DNA of 57,954 bases from Marine group II euryarchaeote REDSEA-S11_B3N4 (GTDB lineage Archaea > Thermoplasmatota > Poseidoniia > Poseidoniales > Thalassarchaeaceae): positions 1 through 57,954 of the forward strand of contig LURR01000029.1 of NCBI GenBank assembly GCA_001628485.1, written 5' to 3'. Shown piece after piece: positions 44,452-53,357 of this stretch. How positions within the stretch are numbered: position 1 is the stretch's first letter; each line of letters begins with the position of its first letter. The translations under genes and the position numbers were made by a program. The notes under the pieces are model-generated. The model had not been told where the DNA came from, did not search any database, and saw only the letters and a list, made by a program, of their open reading frames with translations.

Positions 44452-45612
44452 ATGAGTGTCAACAATATCGTCGAGATTGATGACGGGCTGAGAATCCTGG
44501 GGACCGCACATGTCAGTAGCGAGTCGGTGGAACTGGTTCGAAATCAAATAGAAGAGTGGGAGCCTGACCTGATTGCAGTTGAGCTGTGCCCTTCCAGAAT
44601 GGCTGCATTGACTGAGCCCGAGTCACTGGACTCGGAGGACCTCCTGAAGATAATCAAGGAGGGGAGGTCGGCCATGATACTCCTACAGTCAGCTCTGGCC
44701 GCTCAGCAAAGAAGGATGGGGATTTCCTCTGGAGAGAAACCCGGAGCGGAGCTCCTAGCCGCGGTAAACGCAGCTGAGGAGTCGGACATCCCGGTGGAGA
44801 TGATCGACAGGGACGTTGTAATCACGCTAAGAAGAGCATGGAAGAAGATGGGCATGATTGAGAAATGGAGGATACTCAATGCACTACTGTGGGAGGAAGA
44901 CGATGAAGAGGTCTCGATAGACGAGGTCCTAGGCGACTCCGACCTCCTGAGCAGCATGATGGAGGAGGCCAGAGAGCTCGCCCCCAGAGCTGGAGAGGTT
45001 CTCATCGACGAGAGGGACTCATTCCTGGCTGGCAGGATACAGCAGATTCGAGGGAAGGGGAAGGTACTGGCCGTAATCGGAGCGGGACATCTCGGTGGAG
45101 TTGTCCAAAACCTCGGTGAGCCTGCGATGGAGACTACATCGAGACTAGCGGAGCTATCTGAGGAGCCGCCCAAGTCTGTTTGGCCGATCGCACTGATGGC
45201 GGCCATACCCGTCTTCCTCCTGGGGGCTGTGGGGTGGATGGCCTACAACGGGGAAATGGAGGAGCTCAAGCAGACCGCTCAAACCTGGCTCGTCCTCAAT
45301 GCTCTACTCGCTGGACTGGGTGTGCTAATTGCAAGGGGCCACCCGCTCTCTATACTGGTTGGCGCGGTAGCCTCACCGATCACCTCCCTCAATCCGACCT
45401 TGGCAGCAGGCTGGTTCGCGGGCTACACCCAGCTGAAGGTAGCCTCTCCGACGGGGAAGGACGCACAGGACTTCCTGAAGCTGGACGAGACCTCGTTATT
45501 CTGGAAAAACAGAGTTGGGAGGGTGCTACTGGTAACCGCACTCGGCAATGTTGGCTCGATGGTCGGCGCTTGGCTAGCAGGAGCGTCAATTCTTGGCATG
45601 CTAATTAGGTGA
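44452..45612 (+). CDS. TraB/PrgY-family membrane protein
   Basis: A 386-residue protein. The N-terminal ~240 residues carry the TraB pattern: LGTAHVSSESVELV, DLIAVELCPSRM, ERDSFLAGRI and the VIGAGHLGG signature (metal-site-like His). The C-terminal ~140 residues hold four TM helices. The family includes pheromone-shutdown proteins and GumN/Tiki-like putative metalloproteases; archaeal members are unstudied. Right after folP, before the molybdoenzyme genes. GC content begins to rise here. Confidence 0.85.
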   Translation: MSVNNIVEIDDGLRILGTAHVSSESVELVRNQIEEWEPDLIAVELCPSRMAALTEPESLDSEDLLKIIKEGRSAMILLQSALAAQQRRMGISSGEKPGAELLAAVNAAEESDIPVEMIDRDVVITLRRAWKKMGMIEKWRILNALLWEEDDEEVSIDEVLGDSDLLSSMMEEARELAPRAGEVLIDERDSFLAGRIQQIRGKGKVLAVIGAGHLGGVVQNLGEPAMETTSRLAELSEEPPKSVWPIALMAAIPVFLLGAVGWMAYNGEMEELKQTAQTWLVLNALLAGLGVLIARGHPLSILVGAVASPITSLNPTLAAGWFAGYTQLKVASPTGKDAQDFLKLDETSLFWKNRVGRVLLVTALGNVGSMVGAWLAGASILGMLIR

Positions 45613-45638
45613 CACAGAACCATTTTGCGTAGTACCCC

Positions 45639-47063
45639 TTGGCGGTGTCAGTGGTGAACTACGGATTCGTAATCAACAACCAGACTTGTATCGGATGCCA
45701 CGCTTGCACAGTGGCATGCAAGGCGGAGCATGACGTTCCGATAGGAGTCAACAGGACCCATGTCAAGTACATCGAGAAAGGGGCCTTCCCAGATTCCACA
45801 AGGGAGTTCAGCGTCCACAGGTGCAATCATTGCGAGGACTCTCCTTGTACGAAGATTTGCCCCACCACTGCACTCTTCACCAGAAGCGACGGGATCGTAG
45901 ACTTCGATGACGATCGTTGCATCGGATGTAAGTCCTGCATGCAGGCATGCCCCTACGACGCCCTCTATATCGATCCCGACAAGGGGACTGCTGCTAAGTG
46001 CAACTACTGCGCCCACAGGATAGAGCATTCCTACGAACCTGCATGCGTTATCGTCTGCCCCACGGAGTCCATAGTCTCCGGGGACCTCAGTGATCCGGAG
46101 TCTGCAATTTCTCAGCTAGTTGCCACTCACAACACCACCGTCCGGAAGCCCGAGTCCGGTGCTGAGCCCAATCTCTACTACATCGATGCTAGTGAGGAGA
46201 TGCTTGACCCGAAGGCGACGGAACTGACTGGTTCTGGGATGTGGACCGAGCAGGCATTCGGAGTCGGCCACTTCGCAAAATACGCCGAGAGCAGGTTGGG
46301 AGAGGCGGATACCACCTCGATGATAGTTCAGCTGGCGCTCGAGAAGAAGGCGAGGAGCTCCGCCCCCCGTGACCAGGCCATAATCAAGGACGTGATGGAG
46401 AGGCTGGCCGATGAGTCGGGGTCAGCGAAGAGGAGCTATGACCAGCCTAGCAAGGGCGTCCTCTGGGGTTGGGAGGTCTCTGCCTACATCTGGACCAAGG
46501 GAATCGCTGCTGGCACGTACGTTGTCGCCATGCTTGCCATGCTATCGGGAATGGTGGAGATGAGTGACGAGCTCTGGGCGATGACCCTGGGCGTCGGCAT
46601 AGTTTTCCTCGCGCTAACGGGCCTTCTCCTAGTAATCGACCTGGACAGGCCAGAGAGGTTCCTTTACGTCATGCTGAGACCGAATTGGGACTCTTGGCTC
46701 GTCAAGGGTGCCTACATACTCTCAGGTTACGGCGGCATACTTGCACTCAGCACGGGAGTTCTGCTCCTGGACCTGGATAGGTCGCTACTTAGTTACCTGG
46801 CAATCGCCGGAGTCCCTCTGGCCCTCCTAACCGGTGTCTACACCGCATGGCTACTGGGCCAAGCCAAAGCGAGGTCGTGGTCGGAAGACTCGCTTCTTCC
46901 TGCCAAGTTCCTCGTGGAGACCCTAGTGATCGGAGCTGCGGTTTTCTTCCCCATGGCTCTCATGGACCCACTCGCAATCGTGGCCGGGGTAGCGATCCTA
47001 GCCGGAGTCCTCGTCCACGACAACAGGCTGGTAGTCAAGCCGCAGATGGAGCCGTTGCTATGA
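45639..47063 (+). CDS. Fused 4Fe-4S electron-transfer subunit and NrfD/PsrC-like membrane subunit
   Basis: A 474-residue fusion. Residues 1-~190 form a PsrB/NrfC-type ferredoxin with four cluster-binding groups (CIGCHACTVAC, CNHCEDSPCTKIC, CIGCKSCMQAC, CNYC...CVIVC), enough for four [4Fe-4S] clusters. Residues ~285-474 contain about six TM helices resembling the quinone-interacting NrfD/PsrC subunit, usually a separate 8-TM protein. No twin-arginine signal is seen, implying cytoplasmic-facing clusters. The frame opens at TTG 45639; GTG 45654 gives the usual M-N-Y-G-F-V-I start. Paired with the molybdopterin oxidoreductase 9 bp downstream. Likely passes electrons between quinone and that enzyme; the direction is not knowable here. 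Confidence 0.88.
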   Translation: MAVSVVNYGFVINNQTCIGCHACTVACKAEHDVPIGVNRTHVKYIEKGAFPDSTREFSVHRCNHCEDSPCTKICPTTALFTRSDGIVDFDDDRCIGCKSCMQACPYDALYIDPDKGTAAKCNYCAHRIEHSYEPACVIVCPTESIVSGDLSDPESAISQLVATHNTTVRKPESGAEPNLYYIDASEEMLDPKATELTGSGMWTEQAFGVGHFAKYAESRLGEADTTSMIVQLALEKKARSSAPRDQAIIKDVMERLADESGSAKRSYDQPSKGVLWGWEVSAYIWTKGIAAGTYVVAMLAMLSGMVEMSDELWAMTLGVGIVFLALTGLLLVIDLDRPERFLYVMLRPNWDSWLVKGAYILSGYGGILALSTGVLLLDLDRSLLSYLAIAGVPLALLTGVYTAWLLGQAKARSWSEDSLLPAKFLVETLVIGAAVFFPMALMDPLAIVAGVAILAGVLVHDNRLVVKPQMEPLL

Positions 47064-47072
47064 GGTGTACGA

Positions 47073-49694
47073 ATGGGTAAGTCGTTCATCGAGGACATCG
47101 CCCAGAGGCTGAGGATAATCCCCAACCTGGACAGGGAGAGGTCCGGTGGGGCGAAGACGGCTCTGAAGCCATACCCTGAGCCCGAGGACTGGCACGATCA
47201 CGTAGAGTTAGACGCCAACGAGTGGCCGAAGATGGTCGAGAAGCGCTACTCCCTAGTCCCGACTACATGCTTCAACTGCGAGTCTGCATGCGGTCTCCTA
47301 GCCTACGTGGACAAGGAATCCGGGCAGGTCACAAAATTCGAGGGGAACCCCCATCACCCTGGTAGCAGGGGCCGGAACTGCGCCAAGGGCCCTGCAACCA
47401 TCAACCAGATCAACGACACGGAGAGGATCCTCCACCCGATGAAGAGGGTCGGTCCCAGAGGGGAGGGCGGTTGGGAGAGGGTTTCCTGGGACCAGGCCCT
47501 GGATGAGATCTCGACCAAGATTAGGGATTCCCTCAAGACCGGGGCCAAGGACAGGGTGGTCTACCACGTTGGGCGCCCTGGTCACGAGGGATACACCAAC
47601 AGGATCCTGAAGGCATGGGGGGTTGATGGGCACAACAGCCACACTAACATCTGCTCTGCAGGAGCGAGGACAGGGTACGCCCTATGGCACCGCCATGACC
47701 GTCCCTCCCCCGATCACGCCAACGCCAAGGTGATCCTGCTAACCTCCTCACACCTGGAAACTGGGCACTACTTCAACCCGCATGCCCAGAGGATCCTGGA
47801 GGGAATGATGGATGGTGCAAAGCTGGTTGTGATAGACCCCCGTCTTTCCAACACCGCGGCAATGGCAGACCACTGGGTCCCGACGTGGCCCGGATCGGAG
47901 TCAGCCCTTTTCCTCTCTTGGGCCAGCATGATCCTAGAGAAGGAGCTGTACGACAGGGACTTCGTCGAGAACTGGGTCAACTGGGAGGAGTGGCTCCAGG
48001 CTGATCACCCAGATGAGGAGAGGTCCTTTGAGAGATTCATCGAACTGCTGAAGGCAGAGTACTCCCAGTACACCCCCGAGTTCGCAGCGAAGGAATGCAG
48101 GATACCTGTGGAGCAGGTGATTGAGGTTGGCGAGATAGTGGCAAATGCCGGTAGCCGCCTGGCCACCCACGTCTGGAGAGCGGCTGCGATAGGCAACCTC
48201 GGTGGGTGGCAGGTCAGCAGGACCCTTCACCTACTGAACGTCCTTACTGGCAGCGTTGGAACCGAAGGAGGGACTTCACCAAACTCCTGGTCCAAGTTCA
48301 AGCCCGAGTTGTTCGACGTGCCCCCGGACCCGGACGGTTGGAACGAGTTGCACTTCCCGCCAGAATACACCATGTCGCACTACGAGATGAGTCACATCCT
48401 ACCTCACCTAGTCACGGTGGGGTGCCACATCGCTCTGACGCCCACCTGGAACGAGACGGCCTTCTTCGCCGACTACGTCCTGCCCATGGGGCATGCCTCC
48501 GAGAGGCACGACGTGAACTCCTATGCCACGAGCTCAGGCAAGTGGGTGGCCTTCAGGCAGCCGGTCCTTCGAGAGTACGCTCGCAGGGAGGGGAGGGAGG
48601 TCGAGTTCACCCACGAGGTCAACCCCGGCGAGGTATGGGAGGAGGACGAGTTCTGGAACGAGCTATCTTGGAGGATCGACGATGGCACCATGGGGATCAG
48701 GGAGCACTTCATGAGCCCTTACAGGGAGGGCGAGAGGATCACCATCGACGAGTACTACCAGTACATGTTCGAGAGGGTGCCGGGCCTCCCCGAGGCTGCG
48801 GAGGCGGAGGGCACTGACGCTCTCGGTTACATGAGGAAGCACGGTGCATTCCAGATTGAGGAGGAGACCTACAACAAGCACGAGCAGGACGGCTGGCCGA
48901 CCCCAAGCGGCAAGCAGGAGATATACTCCAAGAGCATGGTGGAGTTCGGCTACCCAGAGCACTCCATCCCACACTACAGGGTGATGAGCCACGTCCATCC
49001 GGACAACCTGCAGGAGGAGGACGAGTACTGCCTCCTCCCCAACTTCAGACTCCCCCAGCACATCCATTCGAGATCGGCCAACGCCAAGTGGCTCGCAGAG
49101 ATCGCCCACAGGAACCCCCTGTGGGTCCATCCCAGCGATGCGGCCAAACTCGGGGTCGGGGAGGGCGACCTCCTGAAGGTGGAGACCGAGATAGGCTGGT
49201 TCATCGACAAGGTCTGGGTCACGGAGGGCATCAAGCCCGGGATAATCGGCTGCTCGCACCACATCGGGAGATGGAGGAGGAAGCAGGACTCAGGCAACCG
49301 GTACATGACCAACGAGGTCGAGATCGAGGATTTGGGCGATGGTAAGATGAGGATGAGGACGGTATCCGGGGTGCGTCCCTGGGAGTCTGACGACCCCGAC
49401 ACCAACAGGGTCTGGTGGAGGGACGGGGGAGTGCATCAGAACATCACTCACGCCGTGCAGCCCGACCCCATCAGCGGAGCCCATTGCTGGCTACAGAAGG
49501 TCAGGATAACGAGGCCGGTGGACGGGGAGGAGTACGGAGACGTGGAGGTCGATACCAACAAGTCGTTCGAGTACTACAAGAGGTGGAACGAGATGGCAAA
49601 GGAGAACGAAGTCCACCCTCGAGGAGAGAGGAGGCCGCTATGGATGAACAGGCCGCTTCCGCCGAGGAAGGAGCACTGGTTCATTCGGGAGTGA
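47073..49694 (+). CDS. Molybdopterin oxidoreductase catalytic subunit (PsrA/CISM family)
   Basis: An 873-residue catalytic subunit. An N-terminal [4Fe-4S] site (CFNCESAC then NCAKG) begins the molybdopterin fold, followed by NSHTNICSAGARTG near the metal-ligand position (a Cys candidate), VVIDPRLSNTA, and a C-terminal molydopterin-dinucleotide-binding domain with LPNFRLPQHIHSR. No twin-arginine signal: the N-terminus is MGKSFIEDIAQRLR. Closest in layout to polysulfide/thiosulfate/DMSO-type reductases or ACIII-like relatives; substrate unknown. The upstream fused Fe-S/NrfD gene completes an electron path to quinone. This gene is among the most GC-rich stretches of the window (one sampled 60-base line has ~68% GC). 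Confidence 0.9.
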   Translation: MGKSFIEDIAQRLRIIPNLDRERSGGAKTALKPYPEPEDWHDHVELDANEWPKMVEKRYSLVPTTCFNCESACGLLAYVDKESGQVTKFEGNPHHPGSRGRNCAKGPATINQINDTERILHPMKRVGPRGEGGWERVSWDQALDEISTKIRDSLKTGAKDRVVYHVGRPGHEGYTNRILKAWGVDGHNSHTNICSAGARTGYALWHRHDRPSPDHANAKVILLTSSHLETGHYFNPHAQRILEGMMDGAKLVVIDPRLSNTAAMADHWVPTWPGSESALFLSWASMILEKELYDRDFVENWVNWEEWLQADHPDEERSFERFIELLKAEYSQYTPEFAAKECRIPVEQVIEVGEIVANAGSRLATHVWRAAAIGNLGGWQVSRTLHLLNVLTGSVGTEGGTSPNSWSKFKPELFDVPPDPDGWNELHFPPEYTMSHYEMSHILPHLVTVGCHIALTPTWNETAFFADYVLPMGHASERHDVNSYATSSGKWVAFRQPVLREYARREGREVEFTHEVNPGEVWEEDEFWNELSWRIDDGTMGIREHFMSPYREGERITIDEYYQYMFERVPGLPEAAEAEGTDALGYMRKHGAFQIEEETYNKHEQDGWPTPSGKQEIYSKSMVEFGYPEHSIPHYRVMSHVHPDNLQEEDEYCLLPNFRLPQHIHSRSANAKWLAEIAHRNPLWVHPSDAAKLGVGEGDLLKVETEIGWFIDKVWVTEGIKPGIIGCSHHIGRWRRKQDSGNRYMTNEVEIEDLGDGKMRMRTVSGVRPWESDDPDTNRVWWRDGGVHQNITHAVQPDPISGAHCWLQKVRITRPVDGEEYGDVEVDTNKSFEYYKRWNEMAKENEVHPRGERRPLWMNRPLPPRKEHWFIRE

Positions 49695-49920
49695 CCGTGG
49701 GGGCGGGATCAGCTACGCCCCAGTCCACTGCTTCCCAGAGCCTCTCATGGAAGTAGTAGAACCCCATCTTCAAAGGGAACTCGATTACGATGAACCATCC
49801 CGCCGTCTCTATCTCTCCCGTAAGGAGTCCTGCAACCGCCGCACCGGTCAAAGTTGCAATTATTCTCCAAGCGAATGTCTTCGCAAGGACTCGTTCTCTA
49901 GTGTACATTCCCATCGCCAT
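49681..49920 (-). CDS. DUF2061 small membrane protein
   Basis: A 79-residue protein: TRERVLAKTFAWRIIATLTG, a TM helix, EFPLKMGFYYFHERLWE, typical DUF2061. The family is of unknown function. It overlaps the molybdoenzyme 3' end by 14 bp in opposite orientation. A related gene with two copies of the domain lies just upstream on the minus strand. Confidence 0.85.
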   Translation of the reverse strand: MAMGMYTRERVLAKTFAWRIIATLTGAAVAGLLTGEIETAGWFIVIEFPLKMGFYYFHERLWEAVDWGVADPAPTVTPE

Positions 49921-50033
49921 AGGAACTTGGTCTCATCAATGAGCAAATAACATGCACGGTATTGGTTGACTATCAAACTGCAATTAGCATAGGGTTGGGA
50001 TTTCGCCGAGTAGGCTGCTTATTGGTTCGATTC

Positions 50034-50528
50034 TCAGTGGGCTGGACTGAAGTCTGGGGCGTCCGGATCATCCAGGCCCCAGTCGGATGCGCTCCATGCC
50101 CTCTCGTGAAGGTAATAGAGTATCATCTTCGTGAAGACTTCGATGATTCCGATTGAAAGGCCCGCTGTCCAGCTACCTGTGATGTACCTGGAGATGAGTA
50201 TTGTATCGGTAGTGGCAATCCCCCTCCAGGAGAATGTCTTTGTTACGCTTCGCATCCTATTGGCATGGCCTTCGCCTGGCAATTTGTCCTCTTTCCCATC
50301 GACTTCACCCAAGCCCCAGTCGGATGCGCTCCATGCCCTCTCGTGGAGGTAGTAGAGTAGCATCTTCGTTAAGACTTCGGTAAAGCCGATTGCTAGACCT
50401 TTTGCAAAGCTTCCCGTAATGAGATAGGAGATGAGAATTGTATCTGTGGTGGCGATTCCCCTCCAGAGAAATGTCTTCGCAAGACTGCGTTTCCTGTTAG
50501 CATGACCCCCGCCTGCTACAGTCGACAT
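50034..50528 (-). CDS. Tandem double DUF2061 membrane protein
   Basis: A 164-residue protein made of two consecutive DUF2061 units about 79 residues apart, each with R-S-x-x-KTF-x-WRGIATTDTILIS, a TM pair and a YYLHERAWSASDWG end. The units are strongly alike at DNA level, so the duplication is relatively recent. A Gly/Asp-rich linker joins them. Together with 49681-49920 there are three DUF2061 units in 0.85 kb. Function unknown. Confidence 0.88.
   Translation of the reverse strand: MSTVAGGGHANRKRSLAKTFLWRGIATTDTILISYLITGSFAKGLAIGFTEVLTKMLLYYLHERAWSASDWGLGEVDGKEDKLPGEGHANRMRSVTKTFSWRGIATTDTILISRYITGSWTAGLSIGIIEVFTKMILYYLHERAWSASDWGLDDPDAPDFSPAH
50076..50345. repeat. Direct repeat within the double DUF2061 gene (237-bp period)
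   Basis: A 33-bp segment beginning gccccagtcggatgcgctcc is identical at 50076-50108 and 50313-50345, exactly 237 bp (79 codons) apart. Flanking sequence is similar but diverged, including the stretch encoding KTF-WRGIATTDTILIS. Consistent with in-frame tandem duplication of one domain. Confidence 0.9.
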
Positions 50529-50582
50529 GAATTGCTCAAGGGCTTATTTTTCATAATCTCTCCGTACAGTGGTTTACCCATC

Positions 50583-51815
50583 TCAGATAGATTCAATCAC
50601 GACTGCGATTCCTTGTCCACCACCGATACAGGCTGTTGCCACCCCGTACCTAGAACCCGTTTCTTTGAGTTGGCGGGATAACGTGAGGACAAGTCTGGTA
50701 CCAGTAGCTGCGAGCGGATGACCGATGCCCACGGCACCGCCGTTGACATTGACGATGTCATAGGATATCCCGAGATCCTTGATACAGGCTACTGCCTGTC
50801 CTGCGAAGGCTTCGTTTATCTCCCAAAGGTCAATGTCGGACACAGAAAGTCCTGCCTTCTCTATGGCCTTTAGGCTGGATGGGACCGGCCCGTATGCCAT
50901 GATGCTCGGCTCCAGGCCCACTACTCCCCAAGAGACGATTCTCGAAAGAGGCTCGTCCCCATCAGCCTCGGCTCTGGATGCTGACTTGACTACCACTGCG
51001 GCAGCACCGTCCACGACCCCGGAGGCATTTCCTGCCGTGACCAAGGATTGCGGACCGAAGTGAGTCCTGAGGCCTGATAGAGTCTCCAAGGTGGTTCCAA
51101 GAACTACGTGATCTTCATGCGTGTGATCGACAGTGCCATCGGCGGTTTCAACGGGTACGACCTCTTGTTCCCAGATTCCTGATGAGACACTGGACTCTGT
51201 CCTCTGATGGCTCATTGCCGCGTACTCGTCTGCTTGCTCGCGCTCTACGCCCTTCCTTCTGCACAGCTCATCGCTGGTTTGTGCCATGAACATGCCACTG
51301 ACCCCGTCCACTAGGTTGGTGAACAGGTAGTCCTCCATGTCCTGTGCTAGCTCCTCTCCTGCCGAAGGGGGCCTCCCGAGCTTGTACGTGTTCCTCATGC
51401 CTCTCAAGACGTGAGGTGCCTGGCTGAGGTTCTCCATCCCACCGGCTACGACTACATCGGCCTCCCCGAGCATTATCATCTGGGTTGCGCTGATGATCGA
51501 CTGGGCTCCACTCCCGCAGAGCCTGTTCAGTGTCAGCATCGGGACTTCCTCGGGGATCCCCGATCTGAGGCCGGCGTGCCTGGCTCCGAAGATTGCTTGC
51601 CCGGAGGTCTGCAGGGCGTGCCCCATCACCACGTGTTCCACACTGGTCGGGTCTGTTCCGGTCTTCTCCATGGCTCCCTTGATTGCTACTGTTCCGAGTT
51701 GCTCGGCTGAAACTGATGCTAGTCGCCCGCCTGGACCACCGTCTCCTCTCTTGCCTCCAAGCCACTCGCAGAAGGGCGTCCTCGCCCCGCCTACGACAAC
51801 CGCTCCCTCGGTCAT
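50583..51815 (-). CDS. Acetyl-CoA acetyltransferase (thiolase family)
   Basis: A 410-residue thiolase from ATG 51815 (MTEGAVVVGGARTPF); the open frame to 51992 runs into the flotillin gene and is unlikely. Nucleophile Cys100 in NRLCGSGAQS, GHPLAATG with catalytic His, and the C-terminal Cys in ATACIGGGQG are present, with NEAFAGQ before them. It condenses or cleaves acyl-CoAs, in acetoacetyl-CoA formation for the mevalonate route or in beta-oxidation; which cannot be decided. Follows the flotillin-like gene by 17 bp. Confidence 0.93.
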   Translation of the reverse strand: MTEGAVVVGGARTPFCEWLGGKRGDGGPGGRLASVSAEQLGTVAIKGAMEKTGTDPTSVEHVVMGHALQTSGQAIFGARHAGLRSGIPEEVPMLTLNRLCGSGAQSIISATQMIMLGEADVVVAGGMENLSQAPHVLRGMRNTYKLGRPPSAGEELAQDMEDYLFTNLVDGVSGMFMAQTSDELCRRKGVEREQADEYAAMSHQRTESSVSSGIWEQEVVPVETADGTVDHTHEDHVVLGTTLETLSGLRTHFGPQSLVTAGNASGVVDGAAAVVVKSASRAEADGDEPLSRIVSWGVVGLEPSIMAYGPVPSSLKAIEKAGLSVSDIDLWEINEAFAGQAVACIKDLGISYDIVNVNGGAVGIGHPLAATGTRLVLTLSRQLKETGSRYGVATACIGGGQGIAVVIESI

Positions 51816-51832
51816 CTGACTACTTCCCTCGT

Positions 51833-53251
51833 TCAGGACTCGTCTGACTCTTCCGTCATCGAGCCAAGGTAGTCTGGTAGTTCGACGCCCGACATCTTCG
51901 CGACGTCGTGTATCGGAGGTAGGCTCTGTACTAGGCTGCTGACGAAGTTGCTGGTTGCAGAGTTTCCGTCTTTGTCGTTCCCGCTGTCCCATACTGTGAT
52001 CTTGTCAATCTTCAGGTTGCGGATCGCCTCGGTCTGAGCCGATACCATGGCCTCTATCTTCTCCACCATGAGTAGGGTCGCCGCGGCCTTCGGATCTCCC
52101 GATGCGCTCGAGACCAGGTTACTGTAACCCTGGGCCTTTGCTTCCAGGACCTGCTTAACACCCTCGGCCTCTGCCTCGTACTTCGCAAGGATGGCGTCTG
52201 CCTCACCGCGGGCAATCCTCCTCTGCCTCTCTGCCTCGGCCTCTGCTGCTATCTCTACCTGCTGTTTGGCGATGGTTTCCCTGGCGATCTCGCTCGCTCT
52301 GAGAGATTGCTCTTCCTCGTCGTATTTCGCCTTAGCAATCTCGGCCTCGGCTTGAGCCGTGGCCACCTCGGCTCTCTGCTTGGCCGATGCCTCTGCCTCA
52401 GCGAGGTCGGCGTTTGCTCTGGCGATCTCTGCCTGAGCAGCGTTCTCACCGCCAACTGCCATTGCTTCCTGTTGTTCGACGTAGACACGCTGGTCTGCCT
52501 GCGCCGCCTTCCTTCCCTTCTCTGCCTCCGCGTTGTTCTGGGCTACCTGAATCTCTCTGGTTCGGTCGGCCTCTGCCTGACCGATGGCTCCATCCCTCTG
52601 TGCGTTGGCGACATCGACCCTAGCCTGCTCGACTGCAGTGGATGCGGCTTTCTTACCGATGCTCTCGATGTAGTCTGACTCGTCTGTGATGTCAGCGATG
52701 TTAACGTTGATTAGGTACAGACCGACCTTCCTCATCTCCTGTCCGACGTTCTTCTGAATCAGCTCTAGGAAGGAGTCCCTGTCCTGGTTGATCTGCTCGA
52801 TTGTCAGGGTGGCCACTGTGAGACGGAGTTGTCCGAAGATGATCTCCTTGGCCATCTCCTCTATGTCCTCTACCCTGAAACCGAGGAGACGCTCGGCTGC
52901 ATTGGCCATTATCGAAGGCTCCGTGGAGACGCCTATGGTGAATGTGCTTGGAACGTTAATCCTGATGTTCTGGAGAGACAATGCGCCCCTCAGGTCGATG
53001 TTGATTGTCATTGGCTTGAGCGAGATGTATGCGTAGTCCTGGATCAGAGGCCATACCAATGAGGCACCTCCATGGAGGGTCTTGGATGGTTTCGGGCGTC
53101 CGTCTGCGGTCCTCTCCGTCCTACCGTAGATGACCATTATCTGATCCGGTGGGCATCTCTTGTAGCGCTGTGCGAAAAACATCACAGCGGCTACGAGAAT
53201 CAATACGACTGCAAATATCATTATTCCTAGTACGTCTTCTGCTTCTGCCAT
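51833..53251 (-). CDS. Flotillin-like SPFH/band 7 membrane protein
   Basis: A 472-residue protein. One N-terminal TM helix (residues ~8-28) precedes an SPFH domain (VIYGRTERT to VNIADITDESDYIE), then a long Ala/Glu-rich coiled coil (~residues 200-390) and a variable tail. This is the flotillin layout (FloT/YuaG group). It likely assembles into large membrane cages or microdomains. An NfeD-family gene lies directly upstream, the classic flotillin partner. Between them is an 11-bp inverted repeat. Confidence 0.9.
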   Translation of the reverse strand: MAEAEDVLGIMIFAVVLILVAAVMFFAQRYKRCPPDQIMVIYGRTERTADGRPKPSKTLHGGASLVWPLIQDYAYISLKPMTINIDLRGALSLQNIRINVPSTFTIGVSTEPSIMANAAERLLGFRVEDIEEMAKEIIFGQLRLTVATLTIEQINQDRDSFLELIQKNVGQEMRKVGLYLINVNIADITDESDYIESIGKKAASTAVEQARVDVANAQRDGAIGQAEADRTREIQVAQNNAEAEKGRKAAQADQRVYVEQQEAMAVGGENAAQAEIARANADLAEAEASAKQRAEVATAQAEAEIAKAKYDEEEQSLRASEIARETIAKQQVEIAAEAEAERQRRIARGEADAILAKYEAEAEGVKQVLEAKAQGYSNLVSSASGDPKAAATLLMVEKIEAMVSAQTEAIRNLKIDKITVWDSGNDKDGNSATSNFVSSLVQSLPPIHDVAKMSGVELPDYLGSMTEESDES

Positions 53252-53319
53252 TGGCTCAACTCATTCCGCAAGAAGCCGCAGTCACCTATGAATGCTTACC
53301 CGCCGCGACCGTATAGTCG

Positions 53320-53357
53320 GTCAAGAGAATGATTTTTCTTGATTAAATTCTCTTGAC
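53320..53357 (-). terminator. 11-bp inverted repeat at the NfeD 3' end (hairpin between NfeD and flotillin genes)
   Basis: GTCAAGAGAAT (53320-53330) pairs perfectly with ATTCTCTTGAC (53347-53357), loop 16 nt. The stem covers the last codons and stop of NfeD (stop at 53343-53345 lies in the loop). It may act as a processing or attenuation site between the two genes. A second smaller inverted repeat (GACCG/CGGTC) is adjacent. Structure is seen; role inferred. Confidence 0.5.

Noticed and set aside
48663-49262. 199-codon minus-strand frame in the molybdoenzyme gene
   Set aside because: Long antisense frames are expected in GC-rich coding DNA; the sense frame has clear family motifs.
49681-50528. 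Mobile element made of repeated units
   Set aside because: No transposase, terminal inverted repeats or target duplications; the repeats lie inside coding DUF2061 units.
51816-51992. N-terminal extension of the thiolase
   Set aside because: Arg/Gln-rich translation overlapping the flotillin 3' end; the family start is at 51815.
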